This document shows, piece after piece, positions 1-8,569 of a stretch of DNA of 64,000 nt. Source of the DNA: Paenibacillus phytohabitans (GTDB lineage Bacteria; Bacillota; Bacilli; Paenibacillales; Paenibacillaceae); contig NZ_WHOB01000048.1 in the NCBI RefSeq assembly GCF_013141775.1, positions 62,001 to 126,000 of the forward strand, in the 5' to 3' direction. Every line of letters starts with the position of its first letter. Position 1 is the first letter of the stretch. Both the position numbers and the translations under genes were made by a program. A model generated the notes under the pieces. That model was not told where the DNA came from and ran no database searches. It saw only the letters and a program-made list of their open reading frames with translations.

Positions 1-2
1 CT

Positions 3-57
3 AAGCAAGCCAGAAGCAAGCCAGAAGTAAGCCGGAGACAAGTCAGAAGCAAGCGAT
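3..57. repeat. 11-bp tandem repeat, about 5 units
   Basis: Five consecutive 11-bp units with consensus AAGCAAGCCAG begin at 3, 14, 25, 36 and 47; the first two are identical and the rest diverge by one to three bases. The array may continue past the left edge. It lies 16 bp beyond the stop codon of the minus-strand hydrolase. Two other arrays with the same 11-bp period follow other genes in this window (10427 and 32443). Confidence 0.8.
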
Positions 58-73
58 ATGTATTCCAAGGAGA

Positions 74-1510
74 TTAAGGCCTAACCTCCTCCACATACCC
101 GGCATCCGTCCCGGCATCCTCTCCATCCTCATGGATTCCCTTCAAATGGCTGTTGAAGAAATCCAGCACAAGCTGATTCACAATTTCGTTGCTTCGCCCG
201 CCGTCAATGCTGCCCGTCATTCCGGTGTACTTCAGCAGGCTTGAATAGAGCTGCAGATCTGTAAAGTTGAAGTGTGCTGTGCCTTTGATATAGAGCTTGC
301 CGCCCCCGCTTAGCCTGGCGTTATTCATTATTTTTTCCTCGGCATCGATATCCGGATCTGCAATCTGCTTCTTCCGGTTATAGTAATCCTCCGATTCTAT
401 GAACAAAAACGGTTTACCCCGGGACGGACCTGTGAGGGTATACAAGCTTCCATCCAGATCGATTCCGGCTTTAAGCTCAGGAATGGAGAACATCGCCTCG
501 TACGCAGCCGCTCCACCGAAGGAGTGTCCTGCTATCCCAATGTGATCAGTATCTATGTAATCTGCGAATTGCTGCTTCAATTGGCTGAGGACAAAGCGGT
601 TATCGTCGTTCCATACATTGCCCAGCTGCGTTCCTGTTGCTATGAAATGATCACTGCTTAAAGACTCGCTGAACCCGGTAACTGTCCCGTCTGGAAATAA
701 AGTAGCCGCTGTACTGTAGGTATGATCTACTGCCGCTACAATATAACCGTTCGCTGCCAGGTTCTCTGCAAGTGCGGTATGCAGCAGGCTGGAGGTGCCG
801 TTACCATGATTGATCAGGATCAGCGGATAAGGTCCTTCTGAGCGCAGCCAGTCCACATTAGGATAAGCATTCGTATGAATGTACTGCCAATAATCCAGGG
901 AGAATGATGGGATGCCCAATGATCCGGCAAAAGCGGACGTCAGCTTCCGGTTGCTTGGTCTATCTCCATGCAGCAAAGGTGCGGTCTGGCGATCATTCTT
1001 TGCCGCTGCCGGATACCATACATAAACCATCAGCTCCCGCGAATCCCCGGGGTCAGGTGTCTGAGGTTCCGGCCGGCTGCTGTCGGTGAGATGTAGAGTC
1101 TGGATACCAACGGCATATGGTCCTGCCGGATCGGGGAACTTCACAACCGGAATCGTGGAAGACAGTACTGCCGAGCCGATCACCATAAGTATACCTGTTG
1201 CAGTACCTGCAACTACACAGCATCGTTTCAGCGAGCGGAATGCAGATTCCCCGGTTTTTTGGCCAGCGGATAACAGCTTCTGCGAGCGGCCTCTGATTAT
1301 GCCTGCCATGCGGAGGATCATGCCAAGCAGCACCATTACATACACACCCGCCATTTGCCAGCGGTACCCTTCGATCCAAAGCTGTGCCGCGCACAATATA
1401 ATACTAATAGCAGATAATACCAATTTTACCTTGAGAAACAACTTGCCTGACACGAAGCTGAACATTAATAATAATGCTGACATGGTCAAAATAATCTCCA
1501 ATACTCTCAT
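74..1510 (-). CDS. membrane-anchored alpha/beta hydrolase, PAF-acetylhydrolase-like
   Basis: A 478-residue serine hydrolase. The N-terminal 120 residues hold about four hydrophobic segments (near 5-22, 28-45, 52-72 and 97-117), so the catalytic domain is tethered to the membrane and probably faces outside. The domain resembles the platelet-activating-factor acetylhydrolase/dienelactone hydrolase group: an NHGNGTS oxyanion segment near 235, the nucleophile elbow GHSFGG with Ser330, an Asp in the AGIDLDG strand near 351-355, and a candidate His412 in GTAHFNF. The start is an ATG behind TAGGAGGT. It is monocistronic and diverges from the next gene. The substrate (a lipid or ester) cannot be read from the sequence. 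An 11-bp tandem array follows the stop codon. Confidence 0.85.
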   Translation of the reverse strand: MRVLEIILTMSALLLMFSFVSGKLFLKVKLVLSAISIILCAAQLWIEGYRWQMAGVYVMVLLGMILRMAGIIRGRSQKLLSAGQKTGESAFRSLKRCCVVAGTATGILMVIGSAVLSSTIPVVKFPDPAGPYAVGIQTLHLTDSSRPEPQTPDPGDSRELMVYVWYPAAAKNDRQTAPLLHGDRPSNRKLTSAFAGSLGIPSFSLDYWQYIHTNAYPNVDWLRSEGPYPLILINHGNGTSSLLHTALAENLAANGYIVAAVDHTYSTAATLFPDGTVTGFSESLSSDHFIATGTQLGNVWNDDNRFVLSQLKQQFADYIDTDHIGIAGHSFGGAAAYEAMFSIPELKAGIDLDGSLYTLTGPSRGKPFLFIESEDYYNRKKQIADPDIDAEEKIMNNARLSGGGKLYIKGTAHFNFTDLQLYSSLLKYTGMTGSIDGGRSNEIVNQLVLDFFNSHLKGIHEDGEDAGTDAGYVEEVRP

Positions 1511-1737
1511 ATGTACCTCCTATATTTATATCCACAGTAAGACCGCATGCTGCGTACCTTCAGCCTCTCTAAAGTGTACAGACTGAAGGTTAAACTCAGG
1601 TATCTGCCGGGTTTAAATTTGGGTTAAAAGGTTCCTTCGGTCAGGCACATCCCACGAAATCAGCGCCAAAGGGCGGCACAGGCCGCTGTAAAATGATAGA
1701 ATAGTAGTCATAGTCTTTGACGGGGAGTGAATTTCTT

Positions 1738-2250
1738 ATGAAAAAGATTGCTGCCGGATTCATTGCCGGGGCGATACTGATGGTGGGTGCGCAGGCGCTT
1801 GGCGCTTCGGCAACGCTGGTGGGAAAGGCAATTCAGGCGGAGTATACCGTGAAGGTGTATGGCAAGAAGCTGGCCGATCCGGCTATCGTAATTGACGGCA
1901 AAAGCTATGCGCCCGTACGCGCAATCGGTGAATTAGCCGGGTTCAAGGTTTCTGTAGAGGGCAAAACGATCAGCCTGGAGGAGAAAACGGGAGCGGATTC
2001 TTCCTCAAGCGATAAAAATACCATTGTGGGTCCTGTGCCGATTGTAACGCCTGATCCCGCCTTAACCGTGACCAAGAGCAAAATTGAAGTCATCGACACT
2101 AAAATTGATACTGCTGTCAATAATATTCTGGCCACCAGCAGCCTGCTGAAAGCGAGTCCGGACAGCGCTGACTTGAAGCTGAAGCTGGAACAGTACAAAG
2201 CGGAATACGCTGACCTGCTGAAGCAAAAGGATCTGGAGCTGCAGAAATAA
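1738..2250 (+). CDS. secreted protein with copper amine oxidase N-terminal (stalk) domain
   Basis: A 170-residue protein starting at ATG 1738 behind GGGGAGTGA. A TTG 21 bp upstream in frame lacks a placed ribosome site. Residues 1-25 form a signal peptide (KK, then a hydrophobic run ending ALGAS). Residues 30-85 contain the copper-amine-oxidase-like N domain signature (VIDGKSYAPVRAIGELAGFKVSV). This domain is common in Paenibacillus exported proteins and has no copper chemistry by itself. The C-terminal third is a charged, probably helical tail (LKLKLEQYKAEYADLLKQK). It stands alone, between the divergent hydrolase and a hairpin. Role unknown; probably cell-wall or protein interaction. Confidence 0.8.
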   Translation: MKKIAAGFIAGAILMVGAQALGASATLVGKAIQAEYTVKVYGKKLADPAIVIDGKSYAPVRAIGELAGFKVSVEGKTISLEEKTGADSSSSDKNTIVGPVPIVTPDPALTVTKSKIEVIDTKIDTAVNNILATSSLLKASPDSADLKLKLEQYKAEYADLLKQKDLELQK

Positions 2251-2277
2251 GCAGGAGCACGCACAAAGTAACAGCAG

Positions 2278-2331
2278 CAGGATGCCCCTTACAGCCGTGA
2301 ATGAAATGAATCATGGCTGCGGCGCATCCTG
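2278..2331 (+). terminator. branched hairpin, probable terminator
   Basis: CAGGATGC (2278-2285) pairs with GCATCCTG (2324-2331). Inside, AGCCGTGA (2293-2300) pairs with TCATGGCT (2311-2318). Only TTT follows, so termination strength is uncertain. It lies 28 bp after the preceding stop codon. Confidence 0.5.
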
Positions 2332-2393
2332 TTTGGCGTGCATGGACCTAAGAACAGATAGAACAGCCAACCTGCGATATTCTCAGCACCGTA

Positions 2394-2422
2394 TTGTCTG
2401 GCCTGATCCGGCATGCTATATT
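2394..2422 (+). promoter_or_regulatory. sigma-A promoter for importer unit 1 kinase
   Basis: TTGTCT (2394-2399), a 17-bp spacer, and TATATT (2417-2422), about 45 bp before the kinase start. This is a good match to the vegetative consensus. Confidence 0.65.
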
Positions 2423-2465
2423 TTGACGGTAAAAGCAATCCAGCTTCGCAGAAAGGAATCAGCCT

Positions 2466-4259
2466 ATGATGAAGCGGACAAGTCTCCGGGTCCGGCTCCT
2501 GGTCATCATGATTTGCCTGACCACATTGCCGGTGCTCACTGTTACCACCATTGCCACGTACAATACGCGGCAATCCGTGGAGAAGGAAATGATCAATGCG
2601 AATAACTCCCGGATGCAGTGGGCGGATCAGTATCTGGATGAGCTGATTGAACAGCTGGATACCCTGTTCTACACCCTGCAGATTAACCCGCAGCTTATGG
2701 CGGGGCTAACGGGTACGGACAGCCCGGACATTAGTGTCCAGTACCGTTCGCTGAACAATATCCGCGAAGCCATAACCTCGCAGTTCTATACGAACTCCCG
2801 GAAGGTAGACGAGCTGACACTGTACATGCATGACCAATTGAAAGCCATTTCCGTTGACTTCGTGAATAGTGGAAGCGTTTCCCCGCTGGATATCGGTGAG
2901 GGCCCCTGGAGCCGGCTGCCCTACGGGCCGGTCAATATGTATTTCAAGCAGAACGGCAGCGGCATCTATGCCTATCACGGCATTAACCGGTTCGAGGATC
3001 ACCGGCTGCTCGGAGGCATCGGCGTGCGGATCAACCGGGAGGTATGGGAGGAGGTCAGCCATATTCTCCAGTCCGAAGACGAGAGCTCGGTCTTCCTGCT
3101 GAATGATGAGGGAGAGCTGCTCTCCGGCTCGAGCATTTCCGAGAGCTCCGGTGATATCGGCAGGCGGCTGCAGAGCCTTGCCGTCTCTGAGCATGAACTG
3201 GAATTCAGGCAGGAGGACGGCTATTTCTTCTTCATGAAAAAAGTGGCCGACGGCCAGCTTACCGTTGTGAAAGCCATTCCCTTATCCACTGTCGCTAAGA
3301 GCGCACGGCCTACGATTGCTGCCGGTTTTCTGACCGGAGGCTTGTTCATGATTGCCTCCATTCTGCTGTCCATCCTGTTCTCGCTGCGCATTACCCGCCC
3401 GATTGTCAGTCTGGCGGTGTCGATGCGCAAGGCGCATGTAAGCAACTTCGAACAGCACTCGGTGCAGAGCCGTGATGAGATCGGGCTGCTGGAGCGCGGC
3501 TACAACTCGATGATGGAGCGGATCCGGGAGCTGATTGAGGTGGAATACCGGCAGGAGATCGAGGTCAAGAATGCCCAGCTCCTCGCTCTTCAGGCCCAGA
3601 TCAATCCGCATTTCCTGAACAATACGCTCCAGCTGATCGGGGGGATGGCTTTGTCGAGGAATGCCGATGATATTTATAACATCACCCGGGTGATTGGCGA
3701 CCTGCTGCGTTATTCGATCAGCAATGAAGGCGGGCTGGTGAAGCTGGAGGAAGAGCTTAAGCATGTGCGCAATTATGTGTTTATTCAGGAGAACCGCTTC
3801 CTGGGACGCTGCAGCGTGGTGATTGAGGCGGATGAGTTCTCCCGGGCCAGCCTGCTGCCGCGCTTCACGCTGCAGCCGCTGGTGGAGAACGCTTTTGAGC
3901 ATGGGCTGCAGCCGCAGCGCGGGCACTGGAGGCTGCTGATCCGGATCCGGACCGTCGGCAGCCGCACCGTATTCATGGTTAAGGACGAAGGCGTCGGCAT
4001 GACGCCGGAGCGGCTGGAGGAGATCCGTGCGGCACTCCGGGGGAATGTCACGATGCTGGCCGATCCCGGGGCGGGAGAGCTTCCCCGGCGGAGAAAGGGC
4101 ATCGGCCTGCACAATGTCCATTCGCGGCTTGTGCTGCAATTTGGAGAGAAATATGGAATGCGTATATACAGCAAGGCCGGGGCGGGAACACTGGTTGTGA
4201 TCCAGTGGCCTGCGGCCGCAGAGGGGGGAGAGCGGAATGCTGAAGGTTCTGATTATTGA
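2466..4259 (+). CDS. YesM-family sensor histidine kinase
   Basis: A 597-residue membrane kinase. Transmembrane helices lie near 8-30 and 283-306 and flank a 250-residue extracellular sensor (dCache-like by length, not identified by motif). A HAMP region follows (306-358), then the His_kinase domain with His382 in the INPHFLNN motif typical of YesM/LytS kinases. The ATPase domain has PLVENAFEHG, KDEGVGM and RKGIGLHNVHSRL boxes. It probably senses an extracellular sugar signal and phosphorylates the regulator encoded next. The last 23 bp overlap the response regulator gene, which implies translational coupling. The start at 2466 (or the adjacent ATG 2469) follows GAAAGGA. Confidence 0.93.
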   Translation: MMKRTSLRVRLLVIMICLTTLPVLTVTTIATYNTRQSVEKEMINANNSRMQWADQYLDELIEQLDTLFYTLQINPQLMAGLTGTDSPDISVQYRSLNNIREAITSQFYTNSRKVDELTLYMHDQLKAISVDFVNSGSVSPLDIGEGPWSRLPYGPVNMYFKQNGSGIYAYHGINRFEDHRLLGGIGVRINREVWEEVSHILQSEDESSVFLLNDEGELLSGSSISESSGDIGRRLQSLAVSEHELEFRQEDGYFFFMKKVADGQLTVVKAIPLSTVAKSARPTIAAGFLTGGLFMIASILLSILFSLRITRPIVSLAVSMRKAHVSNFEQHSVQSRDEIGLLERGYNSMMERIRELIEVEYRQEIEVKNAQLLALQAQINPHFLNNTLQLIGGMALSRNADDIYNITRVIGDLLRYSISNEGGLVKLEEELKHVRNYVFIQENRFLGRCSVVIEADEFSRASLLPRFTLQPLVENAFEHGLQPQRGHWRLLIRIRTVGSRTVFMVKDEGVGMTPERLEEIRAALRGNVTMLADPGAGELPRRRKGIGLHNVHSRLVLQFGEKYGMRIYSKAGAGTLVVIQWPAAAEGGERNAEGSDY

Positions 4260-5310
4260 CGATGAGCCCTGGTCCAGACAGGTCGTGAAGTCGCTCGGCG
4301 CCTGGGAAGAACACGGAATGCAGGTGATCGGCGAAGCGGAGGACGGAATCGAAGGACTTGAGCTGGTGGAGAAGCTTCATCCGGGGCTCGTAATTACCGA
4401 TATGCGGATGCCCGGACTGGACGGGGTAGAACTGCTGGAAAGGCTGAAGCATCAGTACCCTGAGGTGCAGATTATTGTGATGAGCGGATATGATGACTTC
4501 GTCTACCTGAAGCAGGCGATCCGCTCGAAGGCGGTTGAATATCTGCTGAAGCCGGTGGACCGGGCAGAGCTGAATAACGTGCTCTCAGAGTGCGCGAAGG
4601 AGCGGGAACGGCAGCGCTTAACCGGATCACCGCTGATGCTCATGGATCAGCCGCTGATGGAGCGTTATCTCGCCTACCGCCAGCGGATCTATGATCAGCT
4701 GCTGGCGCTGAACAAGCCGGCGGCAAGAGAAGAGCTGGAGAAGCTGGGGCGGGAGCTGGAACGCTCGGTGCCGCAGCATCAGCTGGAAGCAATGATCGAG
4801 CGGACTGCACGTGATCTGCTGCTGCTGGCCGGTGAAGCCGCGAAGACAAACGGGGGTGTGACGGCAGCGGATGCGCCGGATACGCCCGATAGACCTGATA
4901 AGCCATGGCCGTCGGTTCAGGCCATGGTGGCGGGGCTCGGGGATCACTTCACAGAGCTGATCAACACGCTTCTGGAGCAGCGCAAGAACCGCGTTAAGCT
5001 TGATCTGGCGGAGGTTGAGGACTATATCCGGAATCATTACCTGGAGCAGGTGTCGCTGGAGGGCATCGCCGCACATTTCCTGGTGACGAAGGAGCATCTC
5101 AGCCGCGCTTTCAAGGCCGCAACGGGAGATACGGTACTCGACCGGATTACCCGGCTGAGAATGGAGCGGGCCAGAGAGCTGATCGCAGGGCGTGACATGC
5201 CGATCAAGGAGGCTGCCGGACTCTGCGGGTACGAGGATCTGGCATACTTTTACCGTGTCTTCAAGAAGCACTACGGCATTACCCCCGGAGAGCTGCGGAG
5301 CGAGAAGTGA
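4237..5310 (+). CDS. YesN-family response regulator, REC plus AraC DNA-binding domain
   Basis: A 357-residue regulator. The receiver domain (1-120) has the acidic pair Asp8-Asp9, phospho-acceptor Asp55 in LVITDMRMPG, and Lys in YLLKPVD. A helical linker (about 125-255) precedes two AraC-type helix-turn-helix units (about 258-357: YLEQVSLEGIAAHFLVTKEHLSRAFK and IKEAAGLCGYEDLAYFYRVFKKHYGITPGELR). Paired with the kinase that overlaps it, it should activate the binding-protein/permease/GH5 genes that follow after a 132-bp gap. That target is inferred from position. Confidence 0.93.
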   Translation: MLKVLIIDDEPWSRQVVKSLGAWEEHGMQVIGEAEDGIEGLELVEKLHPGLVITDMRMPGLDGVELLERLKHQYPEVQIIVMSGYDDFVYLKQAIRSKAVEYLLKPVDRAELNNVLSECAKERERQRLTGSPLMLMDQPLMERYLAYRQRIYDQLLALNKPAAREELEKLGRELERSVPQHQLEAMIERTARDLLLLAGEAAKTNGGVTAADAPDTPDRPDKPWPSVQAMVAGLGDHFTELINTLLEQRKNRVKLDLAEVEDYIRNHYLEQVSLEGIAAHFLVTKEHLSRAFKAATGDTVLDRITRLRMERARELIAGRDMPIKEAAGLCGYEDLAYFYRVFKKHYGITPGELRSEK

Positions 5311-5333
5311 ATTTTGCGGATGATAAATAAAAA

Positions 5334-5353
5334 TGAAAGCGTATCAATATAAT
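5334..5353 (+). promoter_or_regulatory. -10 box with overlapping GAAAGCG site
   Basis: TATAAT at 5348-5353 has no clear -35 box, as expected for an activator-dependent promoter. It is abutted by TGAAAGCGTATCAA (5334-5347), a weak cre-like site. Similar GAAAGCG sites precede the LacI gene (18231) and the rhamnosidase gene (25682). Placed 90 bp before the binding-protein gene. Confidence 0.4.
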
Positions 5354-5442
5354 GCAACTCCCGATGTTAATATCCTCAAAAGACGCTGCCCCTTATATCC
5401 CCTAGACTAAAGAGGCAGACATAACAGAAGGGGGTAACAGAA

Positions 5443-6765
5443 ATGAAGAAAGCGCTTAATACAGCAATGACACTGATGCTTGTTCTGGGGATTGTATCGG
5501 GGTGCAGCTCCGGTTCAAATGGAAATACGCCAAGTGAGGGCGCAAGCAGCAAGCCGGCGGAAAGTGCGGCAGCAGCTTCGACTGAAGGCCCGGCCCAAAA
5601 AGTGGAGCTGAAGGTATTCATGAGCTTCCCGCGTTTTAAGGATCAATTCGATAAGTATTTCGAGCAATTCAAGGCCAAGGAGCTGGCGGAGAAAAATATT
5701 GATGTCACCGTCAAGCTGGAGATGCCGAACCCGGATCAGGCCAAGCAGATTCTGGAGACCCGGATGGCCTCAAATGATGCGCCGGATGTATTCACCCTCC
5801 ATGCGATTGCGGATGTGCCCCGGTATTACAAGGCCGGCTATCTAAGCGATCTGTCGGATCAGGACTTCGTACCGAAGCTGTATGACAGTGTCCGGCAGAC
5901 CGTTACCTATGATGATAAAGTTGTAGCCCTTCCGCTGGAGAGCCTGTCCTGGGGTTATCTGTACAACAAACAAATCTTCAGCGAGCTCGGCATTCAGCCG
6001 CCGCAGACACTGGATGACATGCAGGCAGCGATTGACAAGCTGAATGCAGCCGGGATTAAGCCGTTCGAGCTGAGCTTCCAGGAATCGTGGATTCCACAGC
6101 TGATGATGGCGCTGTCTCTAGGAGGCATCGTATCCTCCGAGCATCCGGACTGGGTGGAGAAGATGAACAAAGGCGAAGCCTCCTATGCCGATGTGAAGGA
6201 TGTTTTCAACATTATTGATCTGATTATGGCTAACGGCACGGATAAACCGTTTGAGGTGGGCAGTGCGGCAGGCTCAACAGATTTTGCTAATGGCAAAGCG
6301 GCGATGTGGGTGCAGGGACCGTGGCAAGCGGAATCCATCCTCAAGGCCAATCCTGATATGGAATTTGGTGTGGCTCCGCTGCCTGTCAGCAACGATCCGG
6401 CTGCTACGCAGATCAATCTGGCGACCTCGACCTCCCTGGCGGTATCCCCCAACAGCAAGAACAAGGATGTGGCGCTGGATCTGGTGAATTATGTGCTGGA
6501 TGACCAGGATTCATCGGCGCTGTTTGAGGAGCTGAAATTTAATCCGGTCGCGAAGCAGCACACCTACAATACCTATCCGTGGGTGACCGAGGCCAGCTCT
6601 TATGTCTCCGAGGGCAAGGCTTATCTGGATCTGTCGCTCCCGAACGGCGTAACCGATGAGACAGCCAAGCTGCTGCAGAGCTATTACACCAAGGGGGTAA
6701 CCCAGGAGGAGTTCGTTAAGACGCTCGACAAGACCTGGGCCAATGCGGTAAAAGCAGGCAACTAA
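5443..6765 (+). CDS. ABC transporter sugar-binding lipoprotein (family 1)
   Basis: A 440-residue extracellular solute-binding protein. The signal peptide ends in lipobox VSGC (Cys21), followed by a Ser/Gly/Ala-rich linker to about residue 48. The body has the family-1 fold signature: an early KVELKVFMSF strand, ASNDAPDVFTLHA near 110, GKAAMWVQGPWQAE near 285, and a helical C-terminus. It captures an oligosaccharide for the two permeases that follow. The adjacent GH5 gene suggests a beta-glucan fragment, which is an inference. No ATPase gene is nearby; as usual for this class, a shared MsmX-type ATPase is probably encoded elsewhere. Confidence 0.9.
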   Translation: MKKALNTAMTLMLVLGIVSGCSSGSNGNTPSEGASSKPAESAAAASTEGPAQKVELKVFMSFPRFKDQFDKYFEQFKAKELAEKNIDVTVKLEMPNPDQAKQILETRMASNDAPDVFTLHAIADVPRYYKAGYLSDLSDQDFVPKLYDSVRQTVTYDDKVVALPLESLSWGYLYNKQIFSELGIQPPQTLDDMQAAIDKLNAAGIKPFELSFQESWIPQLMMALSLGGIVSSEHPDWVEKMNKGEASYADVKDVFNIIDLIMANGTDKPFEVGSAAGSTDFANGKAAMWVQGPWQAESILKANPDMEFGVAPLPVSNDPAATQINLATSTSLAVSPNSKNKDVALDLVNYVLDDQDSSALFEELKFNPVAKQHTYNTYPWVTEASSYVSEGKAYLDLSLPNGVTDETAKLLQSYYTKGVTQEEFVKTLDKTWANAVKAGN

Positions 6766-6797
6766 GGAAACCCAGAAACAGCATAGGAGTGATAGAG

Positions 6798-7685
6798 ATG
6801 AGTGGTAGCAGTAAAAGCAAACAGTCGCTCATTCTGCTGGCCTTCGTGTTTCCCGCCCTGCTGTTCTACGCCGTATTCATGCTTGCTCCCGCCTTCGGCG
6901 GGGCATGGTACAGCTTCACGGACTGGAACGGATTGAATCCCGCCTACCATCTGGTGGGATTCGCCAATTACATCGAAGCGCTGACGGATGATGCTTTTTT
7001 CATCGATTCAGTCTGGTTTACCCTGAAATTTGTAGTGTTTATGGTCGTGCTGCAGAATGTGCTGGCGGTGCTGCTGGCGGTACTGATCGAATCACGCCGG
7101 CGCAGCAAGGCCTGGTTCCGGACGATCTTCTTCATGCCCAACATGATGAGCATGATTATCGGCGGCTTCATGTGGCTGTTTATTTTCACCAAAGCACTGC
7201 CTTATATCGCTGAGCATGCGGGCCTGGCTTTTCTGGACCAGTCGTGGATCGGCGACCCGAAATACTCCTTTCTGGCGATTGTCATTGTCTCCCTGTGGGG
7301 CGGCGTAGGTTACCTGATGGTGATCTATATTGCGGCGCTGCAAGGGGTACCGGATTCGCTCAAGGAGGCGGCTGCAATCGACGGCGCGAACAGCTGGCAG
7401 ACCTTCCGCAGCATTACGCTGCCCATGGTCTATCCGGCTGTAACGATCGGTATCTTCGTGACGCTGAACAGCTCGTTCAAGGCCTTTGATGCCGTGTTCG
7501 CGCTCACCGGAGGCGGGCCGGGGAGGGCGACGCAGGTGCTGGCGCTGAATATTTTTGAAGAAGCGTTCAAGATGAGCGGCCGCTACGGCTACGCCAGTGC
7601 CAAGGCGATGATCCTGTTCCTGGTGGTCCTGGTGATCACGCTGATACAGCTGAGCATTATGAAACGAAGAGAGGTGGAGGCATGA
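6798..7685 (+). CDS. sugar ABC transporter permease (MalF/UgpA type)
   Basis: A 295-residue inner-membrane subunit with six predicted helices, beginning LILLAFVFPALLFYAVFML near residue 10. The EAA loop that contacts the ATPase is present (KEAAAIDGANSWQTFRSITLP, near 192-212). ATG 6798 is preferred over the in-frame GTG at 6789 because AGGAG lies 8 bp before it. The gene follows the binding protein by 32 bp and overlaps the next permease by 4 bp (ATGA). Confidence 0.92.
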   Translation: MSGSSKSKQSLILLAFVFPALLFYAVFMLAPAFGGAWYSFTDWNGLNPAYHLVGFANYIEALTDDAFFIDSVWFTLKFVVFMVVLQNVLAVLLAVLIESRRRSKAWFRTIFFMPNMMSMIIGGFMWLFIFTKALPYIAEHAGLAFLDQSWIGDPKYSFLAIVIVSLWGGVGYLMVIYIAALQGVPDSLKEAAAIDGANSWQTFRSITLPMVYPAVTIGIFVTLNSSFKAFDAVFALTGGGPGRATQVLALNIFEEAFKMSGRYGYASAKAMILFLVVLVITLIQLSIMKRREVEA

Positions 7686-8554
7686 GTACCGTCCGGTTGA
7701 ATTCAACATCTAAGTCCGGTATTGCGGAGCGGCGCAGATTGTCTTCGTTTATCGTCTTTCTTTTCCTGCTGGCAGGTGCCGTAATTACGCTCTTTCCGAT
7801 CTACATGGGGGTGCTCAACTCTCTGAAGACGGAAGGGGACATGATGAATAATATTCTGGCCATTCCGAGTAAGCTGGAATTCGGCAACTATAGTGATGCT
7901 TTTGAGAAAACCAATTTCCTGCGCAGTCTCGGCAATACCGTGGTGGTCGCAGCTACCGGCCTGGTCGGCATTATTCTATTCTCGTCCATGGCCGGCTATA
8001 AGCTGTCCAGAACACCCGGCAGACTCAGCACGTTCCTGTTCAACCTGTTCGTCCTGTCGATGCTGATTCCGTTTCATTCCATTATGATCTCGCTGAATCG
8101 GATCTCCATGAAGCTGGCGGTGCAGGGCACAACGGTCGGCCTCGGCCTGATCTATATCGGGCTTGGCGTGTCGATGGCCATCTTCCTGTACCACGGATTC
8201 GTCAAATCGGTCCCCCGGGATCTGGATGAGGCGGCGGTGATCGACGGCTGCGGGGAGGTCAGGCTGTTCACTACGATTATTTTTCCGCTTCTGCTGCCGA
8301 TTACGACAACTGTGGCGATTCTCAACCTGCTGTGGATGTGGAATGACTTTCTGCTGCCGCTGCTCATGCTCACGGATGCCGATCAATATACACTGCTGCT
8401 GTCCACCAACATGCTGTTCGGACAATATGGCAATAATGACTGGTCGGCGATTCTGTCTTCGCTGGTGCTGACCATGCTGCCCGTTGTAATTCTATATCTG
8501 CTGCTGCAAAAATATATTCTGAATGGCATTGCCGAAGGCGCCGTCAAAGGGTAA
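7682..8554 (+). CDS. sugar ABC transporter permease (MalG/AraQ type)
   Basis: A 290-residue second membrane subunit of the importer. It has six helices, a long first periplasmic-side loop (MGVLNSLKTEGDMMNN...), an EAA loop (DEAAVIDGCGEVRLFTTIIFP), and the usual C-terminal LLQKYILNGIAEGAVKG seen in MalG-type subunits. Translationally coupled to the first permease (ATGA) and 15 bp before the GH5 gene, so the four genes form one transcript. Confidence 0.92.
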   Translation: MSTVRLNSTSKSGIAERRRLSSFIVFLFLLAGAVITLFPIYMGVLNSLKTEGDMMNNILAIPSKLEFGNYSDAFEKTNFLRSLGNTVVVAATGLVGIILFSSMAGYKLSRTPGRLSTFLFNLFVLSMLIPFHSIMISLNRISMKLAVQGTTVGLGLIYIGLGVSMAIFLYHGFVKSVPRDLDEAAVIDGCGEVRLFTTIIFPLLLPITTTVAILNLLWMWNDFLLPLLMLTDADQYTLLLSTNMLFGQYGNNDWSAILSSLVLTMLPVVILYLLLQKYILNGIAEGAVKG

Positions 8555-8569
8555 AGGGAGGAAATACAA

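Noticed and set aside
3282-4139. 285-codon minus-strand frame opposite the kinase
   Set aside because: Antisense to conserved kinase motifs; His/Gln/Arg-rich composition is typical of a shadow frame.
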